From Streptomyces shenzhenensis (lineage in GTDB: Bacteria > Actinomycetota > Actinomycetes > Streptomycetales > Streptomycetaceae): DNA of 64,000 bases. Below the pieces are notes generated by a model. The model ran no database searches. It was not told the origin of the DNA and was given only the letters and a program-made list of their open reading frames with translations. The stretch covers positions 1 to 64,000 of the forward strand of contig NZ_PENI01000030.1 in NCBI RefSeq assembly GCF_003688995.1, in the 5' to 3' direction. Every line of letters begins with the position of its first letter. The first letter of the stretch is position 1. Below, one piece after another: positions 35,406-44,048 of this stretch. The translations under genes were made by a program, and so were the position numbers.

Positions 35406-37241
35406 CTAGGCGAGGGAGGTGACGGCGTTCCGCGCGTACCAGGGCGGGAGTTGGAACTGCCCGTCGGCGTACGGGGACGGCGACAGGATCCGCTGCCGGC
35501 TGCCCTGGATCTGGTAGACGAGGTGGGCCTGGCCGATGGAGGGGTCGGGGGTCATCTCCGGGTAGGCGAGGGCGGCCTGGCCGGGGTCGGCGAAGTAGTA
35601 GGAGCCGTTGACGCCGCGGTGGATGGTGGAACGCAGGGCCTTGGCGACCCGGCGGTGGTCACGGGGGTCGTCCACCTGCGCCCAGGCACCGGCGATCATC
35701 CGGGCCCGGTCGTAGGCGATGCCCGCGTGGGAGCGGCCGGGGGAGATGCCGTGCATCTTGCGGTAGCGGGCGGCGAAGGACTGGCCGAGGTGGTCGGAGT
35801 AGGTGCCGGTGACGGTGGCCCACAGCAGACCTTCGGAGAGCGCGCCCAGGCTGTGGCGGAAGCTGGGGATGGACGGGGTGTAGAGAAGGTACGGCAGGAT
35901 CGGCGGTCCGTCGCACAGGAGTTCCCGCAGGAAGGCGAGGCTGCCCGGCATGAAGTAGTGGCCGACGAGCACCGCGGCGGGGGCCGCGGCGCGGACCTGA
36001 CGGGCGGTCCGCTGCCACGCGTCGTCCGACATGCCGATGTCGGAGATCACCTGGAGGGTCCAGCCGCCCCTCTCCACGGCGGTGGCCATCGCGGAACGGC
36101 CGAGGTTGCCGAGCGGCCACACGCCCTGGACGACCATCAGCCGGTTCGACTCGGGCCGCCACTGGCCGCTGTCGCGGAGCCTGGTGAGGAAGCGCACGAA
36201 CCCCGGGCCGTAGCAGGTGTCGCTGGGGCAGACCTGGAAGATCCCGCCGTACCGGTCGGGGTCCGCCGCCACCCGGGAGACCATGGAGTCGAGCGTCGCG
36301 GCGTGCAGATAGGGGCAGCCGTAGTCGGCGGCGATCTCGTGGGCGACGTCCTGGGGGCCGATGTAGCCCGAGGTGAGGGCGTCCACCTCCTGCTCCACCA
36401 GTTCGGTGAAGGCGGCGCGGACCGACTCGTGCACCGTGACGTCGAAGTCGGCGGTGACGAGTTCGATGCGGCGGCCGGCGATGCCGCCGAGGTCGTTGAT
36501 CTCCTCCAGGGCGAGCCGGGTGGCGAGCAGCATCTCGCGGCCGTCGTCGGCCGCGGGCCCGGTCAGCGGCAGCGCGGCGCCCAGGAGCAGGGGACGGCGG
36601 CGCAGCGGGCGCGGGCTGCTGGGGACCGGGGAGGGCACCGGGGCACCGCCCTGGGCGACGGTGGCGACCCGGCCCAGGCGCAGCCGTTCGAAGCGGGTGC
36701 TGCCGCCGGGCAGGGGCAGCCGCACCAGGCCCTGGTCGAGGGCGAGGGCCGCGGCCGCCGCGCGCCCCGAGAGCTGGAGCTTGGTCAGGAGCCGGTCCAC
36801 GTGGGTGGTCACGGTACGGGGGCTGGTGACAAGGCGTTCGGCGATCTCGTTGTTGGTGAGTCCGGCCACCACCAGGGTGAGCACGTCGAGTTCGCGCAGG
36901 GTCAGGCCGTACGGGGACGGGTGGCAGGGTTCTATGAGGACCCGGCCCATGGAGCGTCCCCGGGGGTCCCGGAAGGGGTCCACCCAGACCCGGACCAGGG
37001 TGCGGACGGCGCCGTCGGTCCACATGAAACCGGTCCTGCCGGGTTCGGTGCGGACGCAGGCGAGTACGAGGTCGGTCAGGTCGGGGTGGGCGCGCAGGAA
37101 GTGCACGGCGGGGCTGGGGGCGATGCGGCCCGAGGTGTCCTCGGCCTCCACCGTCCCGTCGGCCAGGACGACCGCGGCGGCGGGCGGCTGCGCGGGGCTC
37201 CGGGCGGGCCAGGTGGTTTCGGGCCGTTTCCGATCTGACAC
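35406..37241 (-). CDS. LuxR-type HTH fused to a periplasmic-type ligand-binding domain, regulator of eutBC
   Basis: A 611-aa protein from GTG 37241 (GGGAGG 7 bases upstream). Residues 1-100 look PAS-like. Residues about 105-170 are a LuxR/FixJ helix-turn-helix (L-T-L-R-E-L-D-V-L, G-L-T-N-N-E-I-A-E-R-L, S-P-R-T-V-T-T-H-V-D-R-L-L-T-K-L). Residues about 225-600 resemble branched-chain amino-acid or AmiC-type amide-binding proteins (L-P-L-T-G-P-A, A-L-E-E-I-N-D-L-G-G-I-A-G-R-R-I-E, then S-G-Y-I-G-P-Q-D). No signal peptide is present, so binding occurs in the cytoplasm. The HTH in the middle, with a binding protein behind it, is unlike standard LuxR proteins. Its position 8 bases before eutB argues for an ethanolamine or amino-alcohol sensor. 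Confidence 0.85.
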   Translation of the reverse strand: MSDRKRPETTWPARSPAQPPAAAVVLADGTVEAEDTSGRIAPSPAVHFLRAHPDLTDLVLACVRTEPGRTGFMWTDGAVRTLVRVWVDPFRDPRGRSMGRVLIEPCHPSPYGLTLRELDVLTLVVAGLTNNEIAERLVTSPRTVTTHVDRLLTKLQLSGRAAAAALALDQGLVRLPLPGGSTRFERLRLGRVATVAQGGAPVPSPVPSSPRPLRRRPLLLGAALPLTGPAADDGREMLLATRLALEEINDLGGIAGRRIELVTADFDVTVHESVRAAFTELVEQEVDALTSGYIGPQDVAHEIAADYGCPYLHAATLDSMVSRVAADPDRYGGIFQVCPSDTCYGPGFVRFLTRLRDSGQWRPESNRLMVVQGVWPLGNLGRSAMATAVERGGWTLQVISDIGMSDDAWQRTARQVRAAAPAAVLVGHYFMPGSLAFLRELLCDGPPILPYLLYTPSIPSFRHSLGALSEGLLWATVTGTYSDHLGQSFAARYRKMHGISPGRSHAGIAYDRARMIAGAWAQVDDPRDHRRVAKALRSTIHRGVNGSYYFADPGQAALAYPEMTPDPSIGQAHLVYQIQGSRQRILSPSPYADGQFQLPPWYARNAVTSLA

Positions 37242-37340
37242 AGGCGTGCCTCCCGTCCATGGTGCTCGAACAGCCACGGGCCGCAACGACCGGTGCGGTG
37301 AGCGCATTCATCATGCACAGCTCCGGAGGAATACGACACA

Positions 37341-37352
37341 GTTACGCGTAAC
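37341..37352. promoter_or_regulatory. Palindrome upstream of the LuxR fusion and eut genes
   Basis: GTTACGCGTAAC is a perfect 12-base dyad about 100 bases upstream of the regulator start, in an AT-richer stretch that also contains GTTACTCATTCGTTAC on the minus strand. It is a candidate binding site for the LuxR-type protein itself. Confidence 0.4.
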
Positions 37353-37405
37353 GAATGAGTAAGGAACATTTTGCGGGTGGCTGAGCGGCGTGACGGGCGT
37401 ACGGA

Positions 37406-37463
37406 CCCGGTCCGTCTCCGGCTGTGGGGCGCGGCGGCGCTGTCGTTCCGGGAGCGGACCGGG
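37406..37463 (-). terminator. Possible terminator of the ribose-type ABC operon
   Basis: CCCGGTCCG (37406-37414) pairs perfectly with CGGACCGGG (37455-37463), with a GC-rich 40-base loop, 24 bases beyond the stop of the permease gene on the minus strand. A smaller stem (37401-37415) overlaps the left arm. There is no T tract. Confidence 0.3.
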
Positions 37464-37486
37464 CCGGCGGCTGCGGGTGGGCGCGG

Positions 37487-38530
37487 TCAGGTACGCCGGC
37501 TGCGCAGCAGCGAGTCCAGGGCGACGGCGGTGACGACGATGCAGCCCTTGGCGATGAGCTGCCAGTGCTGGCTGATGTTGAGGCTGTAGAAGACGTTGGT
37601 GAGCGTCGCCAGGATGAGCAGCCCGACCGCGGAACGCCACACCGCGCCTTCACCACCGCGCAGAGAGGTGCCGCCGACCACCACGATGGCGATGGTGTCC
37701 AGCGCCACCGTGGCCCCGACGTCGGCCTGGCCGACGCCCAGCCGGGAGGCGTCGATCATGCCGGCCAGCGCGGCCATCACCCCGGTCATCACATAGGCGC
37801 TGCCCACCAGCCAGGGCACCCGCAGGCCGGAGAGCCGGGCGGCCTCCTCGTTGCCGCCGATGGCGAAGATGTTGCGGCCGTAGCCGGTCTGCGACAGCAG
37901 CAGGGCACCGGCGAGGAACACGGCGAGCAGAATCCAGATCGGCAGCGGCACGCCCGCGACCGCAGTGAGCGCGAGGTACTGGAAGGAGAACTGGTCGACG
38001 ATGAAAGGGGCCGAGTTGGAGTAGACGTACGCCAGGCCCGCGATGACCGAGGACATGCCGAGGGTGGTGACGAAGGGGTTGACCTTCCAGCGGGCGATGA
38101 TGGTGCCGTTCGCGCCGCCCACCGCCAGGCCCGCGAGCAGGGCGCAGACCCCGGCGAGGGCGACGGAGCCGGTGCTCTTGGTGACGCCGGCGAAGATGGT
38201 GGAGCCGAGCGCGTAGGTGGCGCCCACGGAGAGGTCGAAGCCGCCGGAGATGATGACGAAGGTCATCGCGACGGCGATGATCCCGACGGCGGCGTTCTGG
38301 GTCAGGATGTCCTGGAGGTTGGCGGGGCGCAGGAATCCCGGGTAGAGCACGGTCGCCGCGGCGACGAGGAGCAGCAGGACCCACAGCATGCTGAACCGCA
38401 GGGCGGCGGAGCGCAGCCCGGCGGCACGGCCGGTGTCGGCGTCCGGGGCGGTGGCGGGCGGGGCCACGGCGGCGGTGCCGGGCCCGCCGCCGGGAGCGGC
38501 GGGCGATGGGGAGACGGTGGACGGGTTCAC
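37487..38530 (-). CDS. Ribose/xylose-type ABC transporter permease
   Basis: A 347-aa protein (GTG start at 38530) with a Pro/Ala-rich cytoplasmic N-terminus and 8 to 10 membrane segments. Signatures of the RbsC/BPD_transp_2 family: S-G-G-F-D-L-S-V-G, N-G-T-I-I-A-R-W-K-V-N-P-F-V-T-T-L-G, and G-N-E-E-A-A-R-L-S-G with a D-T-I-A-I-V-V-V-G-G-T-S-L-R-G-G-E-G loop. It forms the membrane channel for the ATPase and binding protein encoded just upstream and is the last gene of a seven-gene operon. The substrate is a pentose, polyol or similar small molecule, not determined. Confidence 0.9.
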   Translation of the reverse strand: MNPSTVSPSPAAPGGGPGTAAVAPPATAPDADTGRAAGLRSAALRFSMLWVLLLLVAAATVLYPGFLRPANLQDILTQNAAVGIIAVAMTFVIISGGFDLSVGATYALGSTIFAGVTKSTGSVALAGVCALLAGLAVGGANGTIIARWKVNPFVTTLGMSSVIAGLAYVYSNSAPFIVDQFSFQYLALTAVAGVPLPIWILLAVFLAGALLLSQTGYGRNIFAIGGNEEAARLSGLRVPWLVGSAYVMTGVMAALAGMIDASRLGVGQADVGATVALDTIAIVVVGGTSLRGGEGAVWRSAVGLLILATLTNVFYSLNISQHWQLIAKGCIVVTAVALDSLLRSRRT

Positions 38531-38587
38531 TTCAGCTCACCTCGTGGGTGGTCGTGGCAGGGCGGGGCCGGCGGACGGGGCGCGGCA

Positions 38588-40132
38588 TCAGTCGGGGTCC
38601 TTGTCGAGGAAGCCCAGGCGGACGATGTCGCGTACCCGGAAGTCCGGCGAGTCGGCGGGGATCTCGCGGACCACCCGGCCGTGGGCGAAGACAAGGAGAC
38701 GGTTGGCGATGGCGAGCACTTCCTCCAGCTCGGAGGAGGTGACGACGACGGCGGCACCGTCCTTGGCGAGGCTGACCAGGGAGGCCAGGACCTCGGACTT
38801 GGCGCCCACGTCGATGCCCCGGGTGGGTTCGTCGATGAGGAAGACCCGGGGGTCGCGGGCCGCCCACTTGGCGAGCAGCACCTTCTGCTGGTTGCCGCCG
38901 GACAGATGCCGGACGGGAGAGCCGAGCCGGCCCGCGGCGAAGCCGAAGTAACGCGTGTAGTGCTCGGCGCGCCGGCGTTCGGCACCCTGGTCGACGCGGC
39001 CGGCCCGGGTGGAACGGGTGATGCCCACGCTGATGTTGTCGGTCCCGTCCATGGCCGGGACGAGACCGTTCTTGCGGTCCTCGGGGACCATCACCACGCC
39101 GCCGGCGATGGCCTGCCGGGTGGAACGGGGCCAGGATGCGGGGGTGCCGGCCAGGCGCAGTTCACCGGTGGAGGTGCGGTCGAGTCCGGCGAGGGCGCGC
39201 AGGAAGGTGGTGCGGCCGGAGCCGACCAGCCCCCACAGCCCGACGATCTCGCCCTCGTGGACCCGGAGATCGATGTCGGTGAGCACACCGGGGACGGTGA
39301 CCCCGGACGCCTCGAGTGCGGGGGCGCCGGGTTCATGGGTGCCGCCGCGCGCGGTGACCTCGATCTCCCGGCCGACCATGGCGCGGATGAGTTCCTGGCG
39401 GTTCCACTGCGCGCGGGGGCCGGTGCGCACGAGCCGGCCGTTGCGCAGGACGGAGATGCTGTCGCTGAGACGCAGCACCTCGTCCAGGTTGTGGCTGACG
39501 AAGACGATGGTGGTGCCCTGCGAGCGCAGCCGGTCCAGGACTCGGTAGAGGATGTCGCGTTCGTGCTCGGCGAGGGCGGCGCTCGGCTCGTCGAGGAGCA
39601 GGATCCGTCCGTCGGTCTGGACCCCGCGCATGATCTCCAGGATCTGCTGCTGGGAGACGGACAGGGTGCGCACGGGTACGTCGGGCGGGATGCTGACCTC
39701 GAAGTCCGCGCACATCTGCAGATAGCGGCGGCGCATCTCGCGGCGGGCCAGGAACCCGCGTCGGGAGAGAGTGCCGCCGAGGAAGACGTTGGCCTCGGCG
39801 CTGAGGGCCGGGACCATGGTGAGTTCCTGGTAGACCGCGACGAGTCCAAGCCCGCGTGCCCTGCGGGGACCGCCCGCGCCGAGCGGGTTGCCGAATACGT
39901 CGACGGTGCCGGTGTCGGCGGCGAGCCGGCCACTGATCATGCCGAGGAGTGTCGACTTGCCGGCGCCGTTCTCGCCGACGAGCGCGTGCACGGTGCCGGC
40001 CGGGATCTCCAGGTCGACGTCGCGTACGGCATAGGTGCGGCCGAAGATCTTGGCGACGCCCCGGCAGACGACGGCGGGGTGGGCGGTGGCCGCGGTGGGG
40101 CCGGGGGGCGGCGCGGGGAGTGTGTCGGGCAT
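38588..40132 (-). CDS. Ribose-type ABC transporter ATPase, duplicated nucleotide-binding domains
   Basis: A 514-aa protein with two ATPase halves, as in RbsA/XylG. First half: Walker A G-E-N-G-A-G-K-S, signature L-S-V-S-Q-Q-Q, Walker B I-L-L-L-D-E-P. Second half: a degenerate Walker A G-L-V-G-S-G-R-T, signature L-S-G-G-N-Q-Q-K and V-F-L-I-D-E-P. The degenerate second P-loop is normal for this family. The ATG at 40132 has AGGAG upstream. It powers import by the neighbouring permease. The spacing of 32 bases to the binding-protein gene supports one transcript. Confidence 0.93.
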   Translation of the reverse strand: MPDTLPAPPPGPTAATAHPAVVCRGVAKIFGRTYAVRDVDLEIPAGTVHALVGENGAGKSTLLGMISGRLAADTGTVDVFGNPLGAGGPRRARGLGLVAVYQELTMVPALSAEANVFLGGTLSRRGFLARREMRRRYLQMCADFEVSIPPDVPVRTLSVSQQQILEIMRGVQTDGRILLLDEPSAALAEHERDILYRVLDRLRSQGTTIVFVSHNLDEVLRLSDSISVLRNGRLVRTGPRAQWNRQELIRAMVGREIEVTARGGTHEPGAPALEASGVTVPGVLTDIDLRVHEGEIVGLWGLVGSGRTTFLRALAGLDRTSTGELRLAGTPASWPRSTRQAIAGGVVMVPEDRKNGLVPAMDGTDNISVGITRSTRAGRVDQGAERRRAEHYTRYFGFAAGRLGSPVRHLSGGNQQKVLLAKWAARDPRVFLIDEPTRGIDVGAKSEVLASLVSLAKDGAAVVVTSSELEEVLAIANRLLVFAHGRVVREIPADSPDFRVRDIVRLGFLDKDPD

Positions 40133-40164
40133 GGTGGCTCCTGTCCTGCCGTGGCGCATTCCGG

Positions 40165-41265
40165 TCAGTACTCGGGACGGAACGTGTCGACGGTCTCGCG
40201 GGTGGCGAAGGGGGTACCCGGAAGCTCGGAGGACTCGGTGAGGTTGATGAAGTGCGGGACCTTCTTGCCGGCCACGTGGTCGGCGAGGGCCTGGATGGCC
40301 TCCTCGGTCTCCTGGGCGGGGAGCATCATCACGCTCTGCTCCAGGTCGCCCTTCTGCACCGAGTTCAGCGCCCACTTGTCGCCGCCGAAGTCGTAGATCT
40401 TGACCTTGCCCTTGCGCCCGGCGCTGTTGACGGCCTGCACGATGCCCCGGCTCATGCCGGAGAAGTTGGACATGATGACGTTCAGGTCGGGGTTGGCCTG
40501 GAGGATGGTCTGGGCGGCCGAGTTGCCCTTGGGCGTGGTGTAGTCGGTGGTCTGCTGGGCGACGACCTCGAATCCCTTGTGCTTCGCGAACTCCTTGGCC
40601 GCCTTCTGGAAACAGATGGTGTTGGCGTTGAGGTCGGGGCCCGAGATCAACGCGATCTTCGCGCCGTCCGGGTTGTCCTTGATGACCTGGGCCACCCACT
40701 GCTCGTAGACATCGAGGGTCTGGCCGCCCACGTACGTGACGGTGCCCGGCTCCCAGGTCGCGTCGCCGAGCCGGGTGGCCCGGCCGCAGATGGGCAGGTT
40801 GAAGACGGAGACCAGGATGCCCTTGCGCGGGGCCTGCTGGGTGAGGAGCTTGCAGACGAGGTTACCGTCGTTGGGTTCGACGGCGAAGGCGTTGTACTTG
40901 CCGCTGGTGAGCGCGGTCTGGATCTGGTCGAACTGTTTCTGCGCGTCGAACTGCCCGTCGAAGACGTCAAGGCCGACGCCGAGGTCCTTGCTCTTCTTCT
41001 TCGCGGCGGCGATGGCGGCCTGGAGGTAGGCGTTGCTGGTGCCGGCCGAGAAATAGGCGATCTTCAGGTCGGAGACCTTGTCGGGACCCTTCGCCGTGGC
41101 CGCGGACTGGGTGCCGGCCTCCTGCGAGGGCACGGAGCAGGCGGCGGCGGAGCCGAGGACGGCCAGGGCGGTGGAGGCGACGGCGGCGGTGCGCAGCAGC
41201 CGGCGTCCGGTGCGGGCACGGGCGGTCCGTCTGCCGGCGGACGGTGTGGTGAGCGGAGCGTTCAT
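40165..41265 (-). CDS. Sugar ABC transporter substrate-binding lipoprotein
   Basis: A 366-aa protein with a twin-Arg-rich N-terminus and a lipobox L-G-S-A-A-A-C, so a membrane-anchored lipoprotein. The mature part fits the periplasmic-binding-protein type-I fold (Peripla_BP_4): L-K-I-A-Y-F-S-A-G-T-S-N-A-Y-L, F-D-G-Q-F-D-A-Q-K-Q-F-D-Q-I-Q, and N-A-F-A-V-E-P-N-D-G with a late D-F-G-G-D-K-W. It catches the substrate for the ribose-type transporter encoded downstream. Companion hydrolase and dehydrogenase genes suggest an amide- or nitrogen-containing small ligand rather than plain ribose. Confidence 0.9.
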   Translation of the reverse strand: MNAPLTTPSAGRRTARARTGRRLLRTAAVASTALAVLGSAAACSVPSQEAGTQSAATAKGPDKVSDLKIAYFSAGTSNAYLQAAIAAAKKKSKDLGVGLDVFDGQFDAQKQFDQIQTALTSGKYNAFAVEPNDGNLVCKLLTQQAPRKGILVSVFNLPICGRATRLGDATWEPGTVTYVGGQTLDVYEQWVAQVIKDNPDGAKIALISGPDLNANTICFQKAAKEFAKHKGFEVVAQQTTDYTTPKGNSAAQTILQANPDLNVIMSNFSGMSRGIVQAVNSAGRKGKVKIYDFGGDKWALNSVQKGDLEQSVMMLPAQETEEAIQALADHVAGKKVPHFINLTESSELPGTPFATRETVDTFRPEY

Positions 41266-41389
41266 GGCGGTGGTTCTCCCTGAAGGGCGGGCCGGAGGGT
41301 GGGACGGAGGCACCGCGGTGGGGCGGGGCGCAGTGGGTGCGGGCGGGCCGGGGTGCGGGTGGGCCGGTCGGGGGGAGAGAGCGCGGAGG

Positions 41390-42232
41390 TCAGTCCTCGC
41401 GCCAGGTGTCGTAGATGTCGCTGAGGGTGGCGAACCAGGTGCCCTCGTGGCCGGCCATGTACTCGATGAGCCGTTCGAAACCCATGAGGTAATGGGCGCG
41501 GGCGATCGTCTGCGGGTGGACGGTGAGGGTGAGGACACCGCCCGGGACGTTGCGGTAGGCGAAGTCGAAATGGTCCTTCCAGCGCTGGAACATGACCTCG
41601 CTCGACCCCAGCCCCTGGTTGACGCCGGGGATGTACTCGGCGGCGGGGAAGTCGTCGAGGAACCAGGAGACGGGGAACTCCAGCAGCGGGCTGGCCGGGC
41701 CGAAGCTGCTGCCCTCCTCCCAGCCGACCTCGACCGGACGCGGGTGGTACGGCTCGAAGTCGCGGCCCATCAGGGAGGAGTCCCACTCGAAGCCGTTCTC
41801 CTCCAGCACGCTCAGGGTCTGGTCGGTGAAGTCCCAGGCGGGCGACCGGTAGCCGCGCGGGCGGACCCCGACGTACCGTTCGTGCTGCGCGAGCTGGGCC
41901 GCCATCAGACGCCGCTCCGTGTCGGCGTCCAGCTTCGGTACGCCCTCGTGGTAGCAGCCGTGTGCGGCGATCTCGTGCCCGGCGTCGACGATCTGCCGGA
42001 CCCGCTCGGGGAAGGTGACCATCGAGTGGCCCGGGGTGCACCAGGTGGCGCGGATGTCGTAGCGGTCGAAGAGGCTGATCAGCCGGGGCACACCGACTTC
42101 GGCGCAGAACTCGCCCCGGGAGAGGTAGCTGGGGCTGCTGAGGTTGAAGGTGCCCATCCAGACGCTGTGCGCGTCGAAGTCGGCGCCGATGTTGACGGCG
42201 AGGGTCTTGCCCTCGGGAAGGTGCAGGGGCAT
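41390..42232 (-). CDS. Polysaccharide deacetylase-family (PuuE/PgdA-like) hydrolase
   Basis: A 280-aa NodB-fold protein. The first motif is degenerate but holds an acidic pair (G-A-D-F-D-A-H), the metal-binding H-x3-H lies in A-A-H-G-C-Y-H-E-G, and the third motif is R-G-Y-R-S-P-A-W-D-F. T-W-C-T-P-G-H-S-M and the C-terminal L-T-V-H-P-Q are typical of the cytoplasmic PuuE/HpPgdA branch, which acts on cyclic ureides or unusual amides rather than on cell-wall sugar. No signal peptide is visible, supporting a small cytoplasmic substrate delivered by the transporter encoded next to it. Confidence 0.82.
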   Translation of the reverse strand: MPLHLPEGKTLAVNIGADFDAHSVWMGTFNLSSPSYLSRGEFCAEVGVPRLISLFDRYDIRATWCTPGHSMVTFPERVRQIVDAGHEIAAHGCYHEGVPKLDADTERRLMAAQLAQHERYVGVRPRGYRSPAWDFTDQTLSVLEENGFEWDSSLMGRDFEPYHPRPVEVGWEEGSSFGPASPLLEFPVSWFLDDFPAAEYIPGVNQGLGSSEVMFQRWKDHFDFAYRNVPGGVLTLTVHPQTIARAHYLMGFERLIEYMAGHEGTWFATLSDIYDTWRED

Positions 42233-42292
42233 GAGGTGTCTCCGTGAGTGAGGTGGGTGCAGCGGGAAGGGGACGCGCCCGGTGACGGCGGC

Positions 42293-43180
42293 TCAGGCCC
42301 GGGGGAGCAGCGCCTCGGCGTAGCGGCGGTACAGGCCGGAGCGGCGGCGGCGATCGCCGTGGGTGGTGGCGGCTCCGGTGCGGCGGTTCTCGTGCAGGAG
42401 GTCGAGGTCGAGCCGGGCGGTGATGACGTCCTCGGTGTTGGTGGCCGCCTCGGCGAGCACCCCGTCGGCGGCGAACCCGCTGTCGCAGGGGGACAGGACG
42501 GAGGCCCTGGCCCAGCCCGGGGACAGCGGGGCGCCCGGGTTCCCGGTGGTGGGGCAGTGGACGACATACACCTGGTTCTCGATGGCCCGGGCCTGGGCGC
42601 AGTGCCGGACCCGCCAGAAACCTGCCTCGGTGAAGGTGTACGAGGGGCTGACGATCAGCTCGGCGCCCTGCCGGGCGAGGATCGTGGAGACCTCGGGTAT
42701 CTCGGTCTCGTAGCAGACCGAGACACCGACGGTGACCGGGCCGACGGGGAACGGGGCGAGGACGTCGCCTTCGCGCGTACCCCAGCCGGATTCGGCCGGG
42801 AATATATGGGTCTTGACGTGCCGGCTGACGGATCCGTCGGGGAAGAAGACGAACGCCGTGTTGAGGACGCCCTCGCCGTCCGGGGCGCGCACGAGGTGGC
42901 TGCCGGCCACGATGACCTGGTCACGGGTGCGGGCCGACTCCGTGAAGAGCGCGGCGTAGTCGTCGGTGTAGTCGGCGATGCGGCCCAGCGCGGAAGGGGG
43001 TTCGTCGCGCCAGCCGGGCCGGGCGGTGAACAGTGCCGCGGTGAACAGTTCGGGGAGCACCACGAGTTGAGCGTCGTCGGTGCGGTCAAGGAGTCTGCGC
43101 ACCTGGCGGGCGAAGGCCGCGAAGCCGTCCACCTCGCGCATCTCGAACTGGACCGCGGCGACGGTCAGGGTCGTTGGCAT
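42293..43180 (-). CDS. Carbon-nitrogen hydrolase (nitrilase/amidase superfamily)
   Basis: A 295-aa protein starting at ATG 43180, with an upstream purine run. The catalytic triad can be read: Glu in L-P-E-L-F-T, Lys in V-K-T-H-I-F-P and Cys in V-S-V-C-Y-E-T-E-I-P-E. This C-Y-E form occurs in omega-amidase and carbamoylase-like branches. It probably hydrolyses an amide or N-carbamoyl compound in the cytoplasm. It lies 60 bases from the deacetylase-like gene and 55 from the SDR genes, all on one strand, so it works in the same catabolic route. Confidence 0.85.
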   Translation of the reverse strand: MPTTLTVAAVQFEMREVDGFAAFARQVRRLLDRTDDAQLVVLPELFTAALFTARPGWRDEPPSALGRIADYTDDYAALFTESARTRDQVIVAGSHLVRAPDGEGVLNTAFVFFPDGSVSRHVKTHIFPAESGWGTREGDVLAPFPVGPVTVGVSVCYETEIPEVSTILARQGAELIVSPSYTFTEAGFWRVRHCAQARAIENQVYVVHCPTTGNPGAPLSPGWARASVLSPCDSGFAADGVLAEAATNTEDVITARLDLDLLHENRRTGAATTHGDRRRRSGLYRRYAEALLPRA

Positions 43181-43235
43181 GGTCTTCGTTTCCTCTCCGG
43201 GGGTGGGATGCCGGGTCCTCCGGTGGCGCCCGCGG

Positions 43236-43955
43236 TCACTGGGCGAGCAGTCCGCCGTCGATGACCAGGTCGGTGCCGGTGACGTACGACGACTCGTCGG
43301 AGGCCAGATAGACACAGCCGTGCGCGATCTCGGCGGGAGTGCCGCCGCGTCGCATCGGGGTGCCCGCCAGGACGGCGGCGTTGAGTTCGGCGGGCTGGGC
43401 GTCGGTGAGCGGGGTGGCGATCCAGCCGGGGATCACGGCGTTGGCGCGGATGTTCTCGGTGGCGTAGGTGATGGCCGCGTTGCGGGTCATGCTGCGGACC
43501 GCGCCCTTGCTGGCGTGGTAGGCATGGGTGCCGACCCCGCCGACGACGCCCCAGGCGGACGAGATGTTGATGAGGGAGCCGCCGCCGGCCCGGCGCAGCG
43601 CGGGGATCGCGGCCCGCATGCCGAGGAACACCCCGGTCTGGTCGACGCGCACCACGCGCTCCCACTCGGCGAGGGTGAGGGTGTGGATGGGTTCGTAGGA
43701 GATGAGCCCGGCGTTGTTGACGAGGACGTCGAGTCGGCCGTGCCGTCGCTCCACCTCGGCGACGACGGCCGCCCAGCCGTCCTCGTCGGTCACGTCCAGG
43801 CGCACCTCCTCGGCGCCCTCGACGGGTGGGGTCGCGCCGCTGAGGTCGGCGGAGACCACGACGGCCCCCTCGCGCACGAAGGCTTCGACGATGCCCCGGC
43901 CGATGCCGCGGGAGCCTCCGGTGACCAGGGTCACCTTGCCTGACAGACGGCCCAT
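43236..43955 (-). CDS. Short-chain dehydrogenase/reductase, copy 1
   Basis: A 239-aa classical SDR starting at ATG 43955 with CGGAG upstream. It shows the nucleotide-binding T-G-G-S-R-G-I-G, N-N-A-G, catalytic Ser in N-I-S-S-A-W-G and Y-H-A-S-K. The acidic A-D-L after the second strand favours NAD. It oxidises or reduces a hydroxyl/keto group, probably the sugar- or polyol-like part of the imported substrate. Its nucleotide sequence shares identical blocks of about 70 bases with the SDR gene upstream (43252-43321 and 43438-43509), showing recent duplication or gene conversion. Confidence 0.88.
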   Translation of the reverse strand: MGRLSGKVTLVTGGSRGIGRGIVEAFVREGAVVVSADLSGATPPVEGAEEVRLDVTDEDGWAAVVAEVERRHGRLDVLVNNAGLISYEPIHTLTLAEWERVVRVDQTGVFLGMRAAIPALRRAGGGSLINISSAWGVVGGVGTHAYHASKGAVRSMTRNAAITYATENIRANAVIPGWIATPLTDAQPAELNAAVLAGTPMRRGGTPAEIAHGCVYLASDESSYVTGTDLVIDGGLLAQ

Positions 43956-44048
43956 GGGGTGTTCTCCGTTTCTGCGGTCGGCCGGGGCCGACGGGGTCCG
44001 GGGGTGGGTGGTGTGCGGGCCGCTGCGGCCGTGGGGCACGTCCGGCGT

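Noticed and set aside
37424-40396. A 990-codon plus-strand frame across the ribose-type transporter genes
   Set aside because: Antisense reading of three strongly supported minus-strand ABC transporter genes.
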